From NCBI GenBank assembly GCA_014192425.1, contig BJHK01000013.1, positions 36,465 through 100,464 of the forward strand: a stretch of 64,000 nucleotides of DNA, given 5' to 3'. Made by a program: the position numbers and the translations under genes. The DNA is from Planctomycetia bacterium. Lineage in GTDB: Bacteria; Planctomycetota; Planctomycetia; Pirellulales; UBA1268. Of the stretch, positions 46,378 to 54,824 are shown piece after piece; within the stretch, counting starts at the first letter, position 1, and each line of letters begins with the position of its first letter. Below the pieces are notes generated by a model, which was given only the letters and a program-made list of their open reading frames with translations, did not search any database and had not been told where the DNA came from.

Positions 46378-47457
46378 TCAGCCTGGAAGCTCGACCGTGC
46401 GGCCGGTCTTGAAGGCCTCGTCCGCCGCGAGCACGATCCGCAGGCTGTTCACCGCGTCGGCCATGTGGTCGCCGATGTCGCGGTCGTGCAGGATCGCGTC
46501 GAGGAAGAACTGCTGCTCGAGCATGCACAGGCCGTCGTGATCCGGCTCCCCGGAGCAGTCGATGTACTCGTCCTTGCGGGCGAACGAGCCGTCGCTGCCG
46601 AGGTCGGCATGGTGGAGGCGGAGGAGCGCCGCCTTGGTGTGCGCCTCGACGTCGTCGCTGGAGGCTTCCCCCTCCTTGACGCCGGTGATGCTCACGCAGC
46701 CTTTCGGCCCGATCACGTCCTTCACGAAGTAGGCGACGTCGCTCATCATCGGCCCCCAGCCGGCCTCGTACCAGCCGACCGAGCCGTCGGCGAACGTGAC
46801 CTGCAGGTTGCCGTAGTTGTACATCCCCGGCACCAGCTCGTCGGTGAGCCGGGCGCCGATGGCGCTGACGCGGATCGGCTTCGATCGCGTCATCTGGCAC
46901 ATCACGTCGACGTAGTGGACGCCGCAGTCGACGATCGGCGACATCGAGTCCATCAGCGACTTGTGGGTCTTCCACATCGGGCCGGAGGACTGCTGGTTGA
47001 GGTTCATGCGCATCACCAGCGGCTTGCCGAGCGTCCGGGCGGTCTCGATGAACCTCTTCCAGGTGGGATGAACGCGGAGGATGTAGCCGACGACGAGTTT
47101 CTTTCCCGCCTCACGGGCGGCGGCGACGACCTCCTCGGCCTCCTCCACCGTCACGGCGACCGGCTTCTCGAGGAACACGTGGCAGCCGGCGGCGAAGGCC
47201 CGCTTGGCGTAGTCGGCGTGGGTGTCGGGGTACGTGTTGATCGACACTGCGTCGGGCCGCGTGGCCGCCAGCGCCGTGGCGTAGTCGGAGAACTGCGGAT
47301 ACTCGGCGCCGACGGCGTCGAGGAGCTCGCGACGCGACTTCTCGCCGCGGGCGACGACGCCCACGATCTCGAACTCCGGCAGGGCGTGGTAGGCCTTGGC
47401 GTGCGACTTCCCCATGTGGCCGCAGCCCACGACGAGAATCCGGATCGGCTTGCTCAT
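46378..47457 (-). CDS. Gfo/Idh/MocA-family NAD(P)-dependent oxidoreductase
   Basis: A 359-residue sugar or inositol dehydrogenase-like enzyme. The Rossmann start IRILVVGCGHMGKSHAKAY (about 5-23) and the EKPVAVT motif (near 96-102) are diagnostic. The C-terminal half has the GVHYVDVM His motif and the usual alpha/beta domain. The family is strongly expanded in planctomycetes and acts on glycans and inositols; the substrate is not deducible. The purine phosphorylase gene lies 30 bp upstream on the same strand, but the pairing gives no functional hint. Confidence 0.88.
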   Translation of the reverse strand: MSKPIRILVVGCGHMGKSHAKAYHALPEFEIVGVVARGEKSRRELLDAVGAEYPQFSDYATALAATRPDAVSINTYPDTHADYAKRAFAAGCHVFLEKPVAVTVEEAEEVVAAAREAGKKLVVGYILRVHPTWKRFIETARTLGKPLVMRMNLNQQSSGPMWKTHKSLMDSMSPIVDCGVHYVDVMCQMTRSKPIRVSAIGARLTDELVPGMYNYGNLQVTFADGSVGWYEAGWGPMMSDVAYFVKDVIGPKGCVSITGVKEGEASSDDVEAHTKAALLRLHHADLGSDGSFARKDEYIDCSGEPDHDGLCMLEQQFFLDAILHDRDIGDHMADAVNSLRIVLAADEAFKTGRTVELPG

Positions 47458-47487
47458 GACGATGCTCCCCTCAGGAACGGACGTGTT

Positions 47488-48318
47488 TCAGGAACGGGCA
47501 TGGGCGGCGATGGCCGCCGTGATCAGGGCGTGGAGCTTGGGCTCGGCGGAGCGGGCGACGGCGAGGATCTTCTCCACGGTCGCCACCTCCAACGCGTCCG
47601 GCAGGCACATGTCGGTGATCACCGAGATGCCGAGGACCGCGAGGCCCGCATGGACGGCGACGATCACCTCGGGGACCGTCGACATGCCGACGACGTCGGC
47701 CCCGATCCCGCGCAGGAAGCGATATTCCGCCCGCGTCTCCAGATTCGGCCCCGTCACCGCCACGTAGACGCCGCGGTGGGCGGCGAAGTCGCCGCGCCGG
47801 GCCGCGGCCAGGGCTACGTCGATCAGCGCGGGAGTGTATGGGGCCGACATGTCGGGGAACCGCGGCCCGAGCCGCTCGTCGTTGATGCCGATGAGCGGGT
47901 TGTCGTTCATGAGGTTGATGTGGTCGTCGATGACCATCAGGTCGCCGGTGCGGTACATCGGGTTGAGCCCGCCGCAGGCGTTGGTGACGACCAGCAGACC
48001 GGCGCCGAGCCGGCGGAGCACACGGACCGGGAACGTGATCTGGGAGAGCGGATACCCCTCGTAGGCGTGCTGCCGCCCCTCCATCACGACCACGGGCACG
48101 CCCTCGAGCAGACCGCAGACGAGCTGGCCGGCATGGCCGTGGGCCGTGGAGCGGGCGAAGTGGGGGATCTCGTCGTAGGGAATCGTCACCCGGTCGGCGA
48201 GGGCCGACGCAATCCCGCCAAGGCCGCTGCCGAGAATGATTCCCGCCGCCGGCTCGTGCGGCCAGCGGGCGGCGATGGTCGCGGCGGCCTCGGTGATCTT
48301 GTCGTACTGGTCGAGCAT
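47488..48318 (-). CDS. punA: Purine nucleoside phosphorylase (trimeric, PunA type)
   Basis: Cleaves purine nucleosides with phosphate in the salvage pathway. The PNP signatures GIILGSGLGG (about 26-35), AHGHAGQLV, VMEGRQHAYEGY, VTNACGGLN and TGPNLETRAEYRFLR are present in order. The C-terminus MGMSTVPEV-like block appears as VVGMSTVPEVIVA. At 276 residues the protein has the length of the trimeric class. It starts at MLDQYDKITEAA. The TPR gene is 31 bp upstream in the same orientation. Confidence 0.94.
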   Translation of the reverse strand: MLDQYDKITEAAATIAARWPHEPAAGIILGSGLGGIASALADRVTIPYDEIPHFARSTAHGHAGQLVCGLLEGVPVVVMEGRQHAYEGYPLSQITFPVRVLRRLGAGLLVVTNACGGLNPMYRTGDLMVIDDHINLMNDNPLIGINDERLGPRFPDMSAPYTPALIDVALAAARRGDFAAHRGVYVAVTGPNLETRAEYRFLRGIGADVVGMSTVPEVIVAVHAGLAVLGISVITDMCLPDALEVATVEKILAVARSAEPKLHALITAAIAAHARS

Positions 48319-48349
48319 GCCTGCTCCGGCTCGGCCGCCGCCGGAGCGA

Positions 48350-48823
48350 TCACTCGCTTCCCAGCAACGCCTGGAAATCGGGATGGTCCTTCAGCGACTC
48401 CAGGTCGGGGTCGCTCTCCATGTGGGCCAGATCGTCGTAGCCGAGGAGGATCGCCCGCGACAGCGAGTCGATCGCCTCGTCCGACTGACCGGCCCGGGCC
48501 AGGGAGCAGGCGAGATTGTAGCGGGCCAGGAAGTCCTCGGGCAGGAGTTCGACCAGACGGCGGTCGAGCTCAACGGCCCGGTTGACCAGTCCGCGCTTGG
48601 AAACGAGTTCGGCGAGGATCCGCAGCACCTCGACGGAGTCCCCCTTCCGGGCCAGGAGCCGCTCGAAGAAGTCGATGTCGAAGTCGAGCTGGGACAGCGA
48701 ACCGAACCAGGCCGACGCGGCCGGGCGCTTCCGCTGCCGGCCGGCCGGCTTGCCGACGGGAAGCGCACCCCCGGCGCCGTCGGCATCCTCGGGCCCGGGT
48801 TGCGGGGTGTCTCGGCCTGCCAT
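48350..48823 (-). CDS. TPR-containing protein
   Basis: A 157-residue protein. Residues 1-38 are Pro/Gly/Ala/Lys-rich and probably disordered. The remainder forms helical tetratricopeptide-like units, most clearly EDFLARYNLACSLARAGQSD then AIDSLSRAILLGY (about 95-127), with a typical final HMESDPDLESLKDHPDFQAL end found in planctomycetal TPR proteins. It is likely a protein-interaction module, partner unknown. The start lies 30 bp after the acidic-protein gene. Confidence 0.75.
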   Translation of the reverse strand: MAGRDTPQPGPEDADGAGGALPVGKPAGRQRKRPAASAWFGSLSQLDFDIDFFERLLARKGDSVEVLRILAELVSKRGLVNRAVELDRRLVELLPEDFLARYNLACSLARAGQSDEAIDSLSRAILLGYDDLAHMESDPDLESLKDHPDFQALLGSE

Positions 48824-48853
48824 GAAATCTCCGCTGGCACTCCGCAGCGCCGG

Positions 48854-49120
48854 CTACTTCTTTCCCTTCCCCGGGGGCGGCTCTTCGTCGCCCTCGTCGG
48901 GGTGATCCCAGTCCGGGTCGTTCTCTTCCTCCTCGAAGTCGTCGTCAAAGTCGTCGTCGAAATCGTCGAAGTTCGACTCTTCGTCGGTGGGCGGCTGACT
49001 GACGGCGAGATCCTCCTCGTCGCCGATGTCCTCCTCCTCGTCGGGGTCGATGGCACAGGCTGGTCCCGTGTGGACGGGTCCACCGGTGCGGCGGAGCGGG
49101 ATGGTGGAGTGGCTGGTCAT
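48854..49120 (-). CDS. Small highly acidic low-complexity protein
   Basis: An 88-residue protein with about 40 Asp/Glu residues concentrated in residues 25-82, including the repeat FDDFDDDFDDDFEEEEND, closing with the basic GKGKK. It has no recognisable domain and is probably disordered. Conservation of such proteins in Planctomycetes, next to TPR proteins, makes it more than a random frame, and the strong reading-frame bias supports coding. Function unknown; metal or cationic-protein binding is a guess. Confidence 0.6.
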   Translation of the reverse strand: MTSHSTIPLRRTGGPVHTGPACAIDPDEEEDIGDEEDLAVSQPPTDEESNFDDFDDDFDDDFEEEENDPDWDHPDEGDEEPPPGKGKK

Positions 49121-49247
49121 CGCGGGAGAAAACCTGACGCTTTGGGGAACCGGACTGCTGCGAGAAGAAACCGTTTTCAGCCGTCCGCGTCAAGGCGTGG
49201 ATGTCGAGGCGTGGATCGGCGGCCGGGCGGGACCTGAAATATACGCC

Positions 49248-49272
49248 CCGCGGCGGGATTTTCCCACCGCGG
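49248..49272 (-). terminator. Hairpin downstream of argJ
   Basis: CCGCGGCGGG (49248-49257) and CCCACCGCGG (49263-49272) form a ten-base stem with one mismatch and a five-base loop, 21 bases beyond the argJ stop in the direction of transcription. The following bases include TATATTT but no uninterrupted U-run, so the terminator assignment is moderate. Confidence 0.45.
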
Positions 49273-49293
49273 ATTCATGGCCGCCGCCGGGCC

Positions 49294-50517
49294 TCAGGTG
49301 TGGTAGTCGGCGTTCAGGTGGACGTATTCGGCCGTCAGATCGCTGGAGTAGAAGCGGATCTGACCCGGCCCGGGGCCAACGTCGAGCTCGATGAGCGTTT
49401 CCCGTGCTCCCTTGATCGACGCGGAAACGGCGTCGGCGTCGAAGCGGACGGGGGCGCCGGCCTCGAACAGCAGCGTGCCGTTGAGCCGGAGCCGCACCTG
49501 CGCCGGGTCGAAGCGGACGCCCGAATAGCCCGCGGCGGAAACGATCCGGCCCCAGTTGGGGTCGGCGCCGTGAATGGCGGTCTTGACCAGCGGACTGTCG
49601 GCGATCGACCGGGCGATCGTCCGGGCCTCCTCGCGATCGGCACAACCCCGGACCTCGATCCGCAGGACGTGCGTCGCCCCTTCGCCGTCGTCGGCGATCT
49701 CGCGGGCGAGCGCCTCGCAGGCCGTCGTCAGCGCCCGGCCGAAGGCCTCCAGGCCGGCGCCCGAGAGTGGGCTGCCCCCGGCGGCGCCGTTGGCGAGGAG
49801 GAGCACCGTGTCGTTGGTACTCATGTGGCCGTCCACGCTGACGCAGTTGAACGACGTCTCAGCGGCCTCGCGCAGAAGCCGCTGGCCGTCGGCTGGTTCG
49901 ACGGCCGCGTCGGTGAGCAGCACGCCGAGCATCGTCGCCAGCCGCGGCCCGATCATCGCCGCCCCCTTGGCCATGCCGAACAGGGTGTAGGTCGTGCCGG
50001 CGGCGGCGAAGGTCGCCCCGGCGAGCTTCGGTCGCGTGTCGGTGGTCATCATGCCCCGGGCGGCCCGGACGGCCGAATCGTCGTCGGAGCCGAGGGCTGC
50101 CGCGGCCCGCTCCAGGCCGCGACCGATCTTCTCCAGAGGGAGGAACTCGCCGATGATTCCGGTGGAGAGCACGAGTATTTCGTCGGCGCTGGCGGCGACG
50201 AGGCCGGCGGCGGCGGCCGCCATGCCGCGGGCGTCGTCGAGGCCGCGGGCTCCGGTGCAGGCGTTGGCGTTGCCGGAGTTGATGGCGATGCCGCGCATGC
50301 CCCGCCCCGGCGTCAGGGCCCGGTCGTAGGCCACCGGGGCCGCGAACACGAGGTTCGTCGTGTACACGCCGGCGGCGGTCGCTGGCAGGTCGGACACGAC
50401 CAGGGCGACGTCCTCGCGGGTCGGGTTGCGCTTCACGCCGGCATGCACGCCGGCGACGCGGAAGCCGCGCGGGAGGGGAGGGATCGGCAGGCGGACGGGC
50501 GTCTCGGTGATCGGCAT
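49294..50517 (-). CDS. argJ: Bifunctional ornithine acetyltransferase/N-acetylglutamate synthase
   Basis: Performs the acetyl-recycling steps of arginine biosynthesis. The self-cleavage site Met-Met-Thr-Thr-Asp-Thr lies near residue 155 and splits the precursor into alpha and beta chains. GIAINSGNANACTG, STGIIGEFLP and GADPNWGRIVSAAGYSG are family signatures. The 407-residue product starts at MPITETPVRLP, one base after the argC stop, so argC-argJ form a unit. Length and motif set indicate an intact enzyme; whether it is bifunctional cannot be judged from sequence. Confidence 0.94.
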   Translation of the reverse strand: MPITETPVRLPIPPLPRGFRVAGVHAGVKRNPTREDVALVVSDLPATAAGVYTTNLVFAAPVAYDRALTPGRGMRGIAINSGNANACTGARGLDDARGMAAAAAGLVAASADEILVLSTGIIGEFLPLEKIGRGLERAAAALGSDDDSAVRAARGMMTTDTRPKLAGATFAAAGTTYTLFGMAKGAAMIGPRLATMLGVLLTDAAVEPADGQRLLREAAETSFNCVSVDGHMSTNDTVLLLANGAAGGSPLSGAGLEAFGRALTTACEALAREIADDGEGATHVLRIEVRGCADREEARTIARSIADSPLVKTAIHGADPNWGRIVSAAGYSGVRFDPAQVRLRLNGTLLFEAGAPVRFDADAVSASIKGARETLIELDVGPGPGQIRFYSSDLTAEYVHLNADYHT

Positions 50518-50518
50518 G

Positions 50519-51547
50519 TCAGGCCATTCCGGCGTGTTCGGGGAGGTCGAAGAGGACGTTGAAATTCTGCACCGCCGCCCCGGCCGCACCCTTGACGAGA
50601 TTGTCGAGGCAGCTGATGAGCAGCACGCGGCCGCGGACGACGCGGGCGGTGATGTCGCAATAGTTCGTGTCGACCGTGTCCTTGGTGCCGGGGAGGTGGT
50701 CGACGATCCGCACGAACCGCTCGCCGGCGTAGGCGGCGCGGAGCGCGGTCATCACGTCGGCCTCGGTCAGCGACGTGCGCGGCTTGGCGTAGATGGTGGA
50801 GAGGATTCCGCGGTCCATCGGCGCGAGTTGCGGCGTGAAGATCACGGCCGGCCGGACGCCGGCGTGGCGGGCGATCACCTGCTCGATCTCCGGCGTGTGC
50901 CGGTGGCGGCCGACGTTGTACGCCGACATGCTCTCGTTGCATTCCGGAAAATGCGTCGTCAGCTTCGGCTGCCGGCCGGCGCCGCTGACGCCGCTCTTGG
51001 AGTCGACGATGATGTCGTCGGGCTCGATCAGACCGGCCTTGAGCAGAGGTGCCAGAGGGAGAATCGCTGACGTCGAGTAGCAGCCGGGGTTGGCGACGAG
51101 CGACTGGCCGTGAATGCGGTCCCGGAACAGCTCCGGCAGGCCGTAGGGCGTGCGGCCGAGCCGCTCCGGGTCGGGATGCTCGTGGGCGTACCACTCGCGA
51201 TAGGAGATCGGGTCGTCGAGCCGGTAATCGGCGCTGAAGTCGACGACCTTCGCGCCGGCGGCGAGCACGCGGGGAAGGATCTCGGCGCTGGCGGCGTGCG
51301 GCAGGCAGCCGAAGACACAGTCGGCGCGGGCTCCGACATCCTCCGGCGCCAGATCCTCGAGCGGCAGGTCGAGCCGGCCGACGAGGGAGGGATGGATGCT
51401 CGCGATCGGCGGCTTTCCCTCCTGTCGGCTGGTGACGGCGACGATCTCGGCATGCGGGTGGCGCAGGAGGATCTTGATCGCCTCCAGGGCCGTGTAGCCG
51501 GTGGCACCGAGGATGGCGACCTTGATGCGTTCGCGGGGACTGGTCAT
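50519..51547 (-). CDS. argC: N-acetyl-gamma-glutamyl-phosphate reductase
   Basis: NADPH-dependent reductase of the arginine pathway. Features are the N-terminal Rossmann start KVAILGATGYTALEAIKILL, the catalytic Cys in ANPGCYSTSAIL near residue 154, and the C-terminal NFNVLFDLPE. The His-rich RHRHTPEIEQ block is also present. Its 342 residues are normal. It lies directly before argJ, probably in one operon; the remaining arg genes are elsewhere. Confidence 0.95.
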   Translation of the reverse strand: MTSPRERIKVAILGATGYTALEAIKILLRHPHAEIVAVTSRQEGKPPIASIHPSLVGRLDLPLEDLAPEDVGARADCVFGCLPHAASAEILPRVLAAGAKVVDFSADYRLDDPISYREWYAHEHPDPERLGRTPYGLPELFRDRIHGQSLVANPGCYSTSAILPLAPLLKAGLIEPDDIIVDSKSGVSGAGRQPKLTTHFPECNESMSAYNVGRHRHTPEIEQVIARHAGVRPAVIFTPQLAPMDRGILSTIYAKPRTSLTEADVMTALRAAYAGERFVRIVDHLPGTKDTVDTNYCDITARVVRGRVLLISCLDNLVKGAAGAAVQNFNVLFDLPEHAGMA

Positions 51548-51632
51548 CGCGGGTGCCCGGGCGGGAAAAGCCGTCGTTATAGCGGGGGCGCGGCGACTGA
51601 GAAAGCCGCGGATCCGTCCCGCCGCGGACGAT

Positions 51633-52274
51633 CTAGGAGACGGCGTGGCCGACGAGCCGCTGTTCGATGAGCCGCACGAGCCAGCCGGCCACCGCCCGCT
51701 TCGAGCCGCGCTTCGCCCCCACGAGGGCGTGGCGGGCGTCGTAGACGGCCACGGCATTCTGCGCCGATTCCAGCGCCGACACGTCGTTGACCACGATCAG
51801 ATCGCAGTTCTTGGCCGTGATCTTCGCGCACGCCCGGCGCGGGTCGGCTCCCGGCTCGAGGGCGAAGGCCACGAACCACTGTCCCGGCCGGCGCTGCCGG
51901 GCCAACGTGGCGATGACGTCGGTCGTGGGGGCGAGTTTCAGTGTCAGCCCCGTGCCGGTGCGCGGAATCTTGCCCGGTGCCCGGCGGACCGGCTCGAAGT
52001 CGCAGGGGGCGGCCGCGGCGATCACGCCGTCCACTCCGGCCACCGCGCTGCGGCAGGCGGCGAGCATCTCGGCCGTGGTGACGACGGGAATCACCCTGGC
52101 CTTTCGCGGATAGGCGACCTGCACCGGCCCGCTGACGATCGTCACGCCATGTCCCCGGGCGAGGGCCGCCTCGGCCAGGGCCTTCGCCATGCGGCCGCTC
52201 GACGCATTGGTGAGGTAGCGGACGTCGTCGATGAAGGCACGGGTCGGGCCGGCCGTGAGGAGAATCTTCGCCAT
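51633..52274 (-). CDS. coaB: Phosphopantothenate-cysteine ligase (CoaB), separate gene
   Basis: Joins 4'-phosphopantothenate to cysteine in CoA synthesis. The Dfp C-terminal domain motifs ILLTAGPTRAFIDDVRYLTN, SSGRMAKALAEAALARGH, AAAPCDFEP and the KITAKNCDLIVVNDVS block are clear. In many bacteria this domain is fused to CoaC as CoaBC; here it is encoded by its own gene directly after coaC, 16 bp away. The start MAKILLTAG at 52274 was chosen by homology. Confidence 0.88.
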   Translation of the reverse strand: MAKILLTAGPTRAFIDDVRYLTNASSGRMAKALAEAALARGHGVTIVSGPVQVAYPRKARVIPVVTTAEMLAACRSAVAGVDGVIAAAAPCDFEPVRRAPGKIPRTGTGLTLKLAPTTDVIATLARQRRPGQWFVAFALEPGADPRRACAKITAKNCDLIVVNDVSALESAQNAVAVYDARHALVGAKRGSKRAVAGWLVRLIEQRLVGHAVS

Positions 52275-52290
52275 CTGTGTTCCGGGTTGT

Positions 52291-52851
52291 TCAGGTCCGG
52301 CCGGCGAGCGTCGTGCCGATGACGAGGGCGATCTCCTCCGGCTCCGCCATCCGCCCGGCACCCTGGCGCCGGCAGGAGAGCCAGCCGGTGCCGGGCGCGA
52401 CGATCGTCGCGCCGTCGGCGGCGAGCTGGGCGACGTTCCGCTGCACGGCCGGATGAGCCCACATCGCCGCGTTCATCGCCGGGGCGAAGAGGACGGGGCA
52501 CTCGGCGCACAAGAGCAGCGTCGAGAGCAGGTCGTCGGCCGCGCCCGTCGCCGCCTTGGCGAGCAGGTCGGCCGAGGCCGGGGCGACGACGACGACATCG
52601 GCTCGGGCGGCGAGCTCGATGTGGGCGCCGAGTGGAAACCTGGCCGGATCGAACGACCGCGACGCCACCGGACGCCCCGTGAGCGCGGCGAACGTCGCCG
52701 CGCCGACGAACCGCCGGGCCCGCGGCGTGAGCACGGCCGTCACGCCCGCCCCCTGCTGGACAAGGAGGCTCGTCAGCGCCGCCGCCTTGTAGGCTGCGAC
52801 CCCGGCCGACACGCCGAGCACGATCTCCCGACCCTCGAACGAACTCGCCAT
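52291..52851 (-). CDS. coaC: Phosphopantothenoylcysteine decarboxylase (CoaC), separate gene
   Basis: Flavoprotein (HFCD family) decarboxylating 4'-phosphopantothenoylcysteine. EIVLGVSAGVAAYKAAAL is the flavin-binding start, HIELAARADVVVVAPASAD carries the active-site His, and PAMNAAMW is the substrate-recognition motif. The 186-residue product has no ligase domain. The start MASSFEGRE at 52851 was chosen; an upstream Met is possible. rpoZ lies 72 bp upstream in the common gmk-rpoZ-coaBC order. Confidence 0.9.
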   Translation of the reverse strand: MASSFEGREIVLGVSAGVAAYKAAALTSLLVQQGAGVTAVLTPRARRFVGAATFAALTGRPVASRSFDPARFPLGAHIELAARADVVVVAPASADLLAKAATGAADDLLSTLLLCAECPVLFAPAMNAAMWAHPAVQRNVAQLAADGATIVAPGTGWLSCRRQGAGRMAEPEEIALVIGTTLAGRT

Positions 52852-52923
52852 GCCCTGATTTCCTGCCGCTGCGGATGCCGCCGCCACCGGTCGGCCAACG
52901 CTGCCGGGAAAACCCGGCCGCTG

Positions 52924-53187
52924 TCACATGATGCCGGGATCGAAGTCCAGCGGCCCGCCCGCCTCCTCCGACTCACCGGTGATTCGCAGGTTGAGCGAGG
53001 TGTCGAGGAAGATCTTGTCCTGCTTGATCTCCTCGATGACGATCGCCATTTTGTCGTCTGTGGCAACGTCGACCAGCGGACGGCCGCCGGCGTTGAGCGC
53101 CACGAGCCGCTTCTGGATGAGGGTCGAGAGCTTGAAGCGGCCCCCGACCTTGTTGACGATCTCCTCTTCGCGCAGGTCGTCGATCAT
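52924..53187 (-). CDS. rpoZ: RNA polymerase omega subunit
   Basis: Small subunit that stabilises the beta' subunit. KVGGRFKLSTLIQKRLVALN (about residues 13-32) is the conserved omega block, followed by IVIEEIKQDKI. At 87 residues it is near the standard size. Its ATG overlaps the gmk stop by four bases, and the gmk-rpoZ-coaC order is the typical bacterial arrangement, which reinforces the assignment. Confidence 0.85.
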   Translation of the reverse strand: MIDDLREEEIVNKVGGRFKLSTLIQKRLVALNAGGRPLVDVATDDKMAIVIEEIKQDKIFLDTSLNLRITGESEEAGGPLDFDPGIM

Positions 53188-53846
53188 GAACGTGCTCCCT
53201 GGGTGGTTCGGTCCTGGACTGGCATCGTGACGGGCTGGGTGTCGGGCTGAGCGGGCTCAGTCGCGCCGTGCTGCGGCAGCCCGGCGGCGGCGAGGATCGA
53301 CTCGATCCGGGCCAGCGCCGTGCCCACGTCGTCGTTGACGACGCGGTGCCGGTAGCGGTGGGCCTCGAGCAGCTCGCGTCGCGCCACCTCCAGCCGCCGC
53401 GCCATCGCCTCGGCCGACTCGGTGCCGCGGCCCTGGAGCCGCTCGACGAGTTGATCGGGATGGGCGGGCTCGACGAAGATCGTGATCGCCTCGGGAAACC
53501 GCTCGAGAAGCGACAGTGTACCCTCGACGTCGATCTCCAGCACGACCCAACTCCCGGCGGCCAGCCGCGGGGTGACCTCGCTGACGAGCGTGCCGTACCA
53601 GTGCTGCCGGCCGTAGACCTGGCAGCATTCGAGAAACTCGCCGTTTTTCCGCCGGGATTCGAAGTCGGCGCGGGGCATGAAGTGGTAATCAACGCCGTCG
53701 CGCTCGCCGGCCCGCGGCGGCCGGGTCGTGGCCGACACGCTGGGCAGGAGGTGGGGCAGGTCGGCGAGCAGGCGCCGCAGGAGCGTGGTCTTCCCCACGC
53801 CCGAGGGGCCGGAGATGACGACGAGTTTGCCGGGGACGACATCCAT
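53184..53846 (-). CDS. gmk: Guanylate kinase
   Basis: Phosphorylates GMP to GDP. The P-loop SGPSGVGKTTLLRRLL is at about 12-27, followed by SVSATTRPPRAGERDGVDYHF, the GMP-binding segment, and EIDVEGTLSLL. The 220-residue product has a slightly long C-terminus (PAQPDTQPVTMPVQDRTTQ). The start MDVVPGKLVVISG at 53846 matches the usual family start. Translation is coupled to rpoZ through a four-base overlap. Confidence 0.95.
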   Translation of the reverse strand: MDVVPGKLVVISGPSGVGKTTLLRRLLADLPHLLPSVSATTRPPRAGERDGVDYHFMPRADFESRRKNGEFLECCQVYGRQHWYGTLVSEVTPRLAAGSWVVLEIDVEGTLSLLERFPEAITIFVEPAHPDQLVERLQGRGTESAEAMARRLEVARRELLEAHRYRHRVVNDDVGTALARIESILAAAGLPQHGATEPAQPDTQPVTMPVQDRTTQGARS

Positions 53847-53932
53847 CCCGCTGTTGTACCGCAGGTGGGCGCGGGAGAAAAAGAGGGCGGCGGGATTCCC
53901 CCGGCGATCCGCCGCGGGACGCGGCCCGGGGT

Positions 53933-54811
53933 TCACTCGACGTTCTGGACCTGCTCGCGGAGCCGCTCGACCCGGGTCTTGAGCTCGACGACCGCGTGGG
54001 CGACCTCCACGTCGAGGGACTTCGAGGCGATGGTGTTCGCCTCGCGGGCCAGTTCCTGGGCCAGGAAGTCGAGCGACCGCCCCGGCGACTCCGTCTCCAG
54101 GAGCCGCTCGAACTGGGCGACGTGGCTCTCCAGGCGCACGAGTTCCTCGGCGATGTCTGAGCGATCGGCGATCAGGGCGACCTCGTGGGCGATGTCGGCC
54201 TCCGTGAGGGCGGTGCCGTTCTGCTCGAGCAGCCGCGACACCCGCTCCACGAGCCGGGCCCGGTGGTCGGCGAGGATGCCGGGCACGCGGGCCCGGATCG
54301 CCGCCACGAGCCCGACGATGTCGCGGCAGGTGGACCGCATGTCGGCGGCCAGGGCCAGTGCCTCGGTGCGCCGCATGGCATCGAGACGGTCGACCGCCCC
54401 GGCCACGGCCCGCGCGATCAACGGCCAGGCGCGGTCGAGGGCGGCCTCGTCCGGCGCCGATTCGACGACGATGCCGGGCAGGCCAAGCAGCGGTTCCACG
54501 GAGAGCGGCGGCTCGAGGCCGTGCCGTTCGCAGAACGCGGCTGCATCCGCGAGGTAGGCGGCCAGCTGCTCATGGTCGAGCCGGCGGCCCGTCGATGCCG
54601 CCGGACCGGAAAGGTCGAGGCTCACCTGCACCGACCCGCGCCGGACGCGTTGCCTGATCACCGCCTCGACACGGCTTTCGAGGCCGCCGAACCCTTCACG
54701 GGTGCGCAGCGACATCTTGAAGAAGCGATTGTTGACGGAACGGATCTCGACCCGGCAGGTGCTCGCACCGGCGGTCACCGTCGCATCGCCGCAGCCCGTC
54801 ATGCTCACCAT
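53933..54811 (-). CDS. yicC: YicC-family endoribonuclease
   Basis: A 292-residue protein of the YicC family, shown in other bacteria to be an RNA endonuclease that aids small-RNA turnover. The diagnostic start MVSMTGCGDA, EIRSVNNRFFKMSLR near residue 22 and the C-terminal DUF1732 block LDFLAQELAREANTIASKS (near 258) are present. It commonly sits beside gmk, as here (86 bp away), and its start is 13 bp from the secG stop, so it belongs to the same run of housekeeping genes. Confidence 0.93.
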   Translation of the reverse strand: MVSMTGCGDATVTAGASTCRVEIRSVNNRFFKMSLRTREGFGGLESRVEAVIRQRVRRGSVQVSLDLSGPAASTGRRLDHEQLAAYLADAAAFCERHGLEPPLSVEPLLGLPGIVVESAPDEAALDRAWPLIARAVAGAVDRLDAMRRTEALALAADMRSTCRDIVGLVAAIRARVPGILADHRARLVERVSRLLEQNGTALTEADIAHEVALIADRSDIAEELVRLESHVAQFERLLETESPGRSLDFLAQELAREANTIASKSLDVEVAHAVVELKTRVERLREQVQNVE

Positions 54812-54824
54812 GAGCGGGCTCCGA

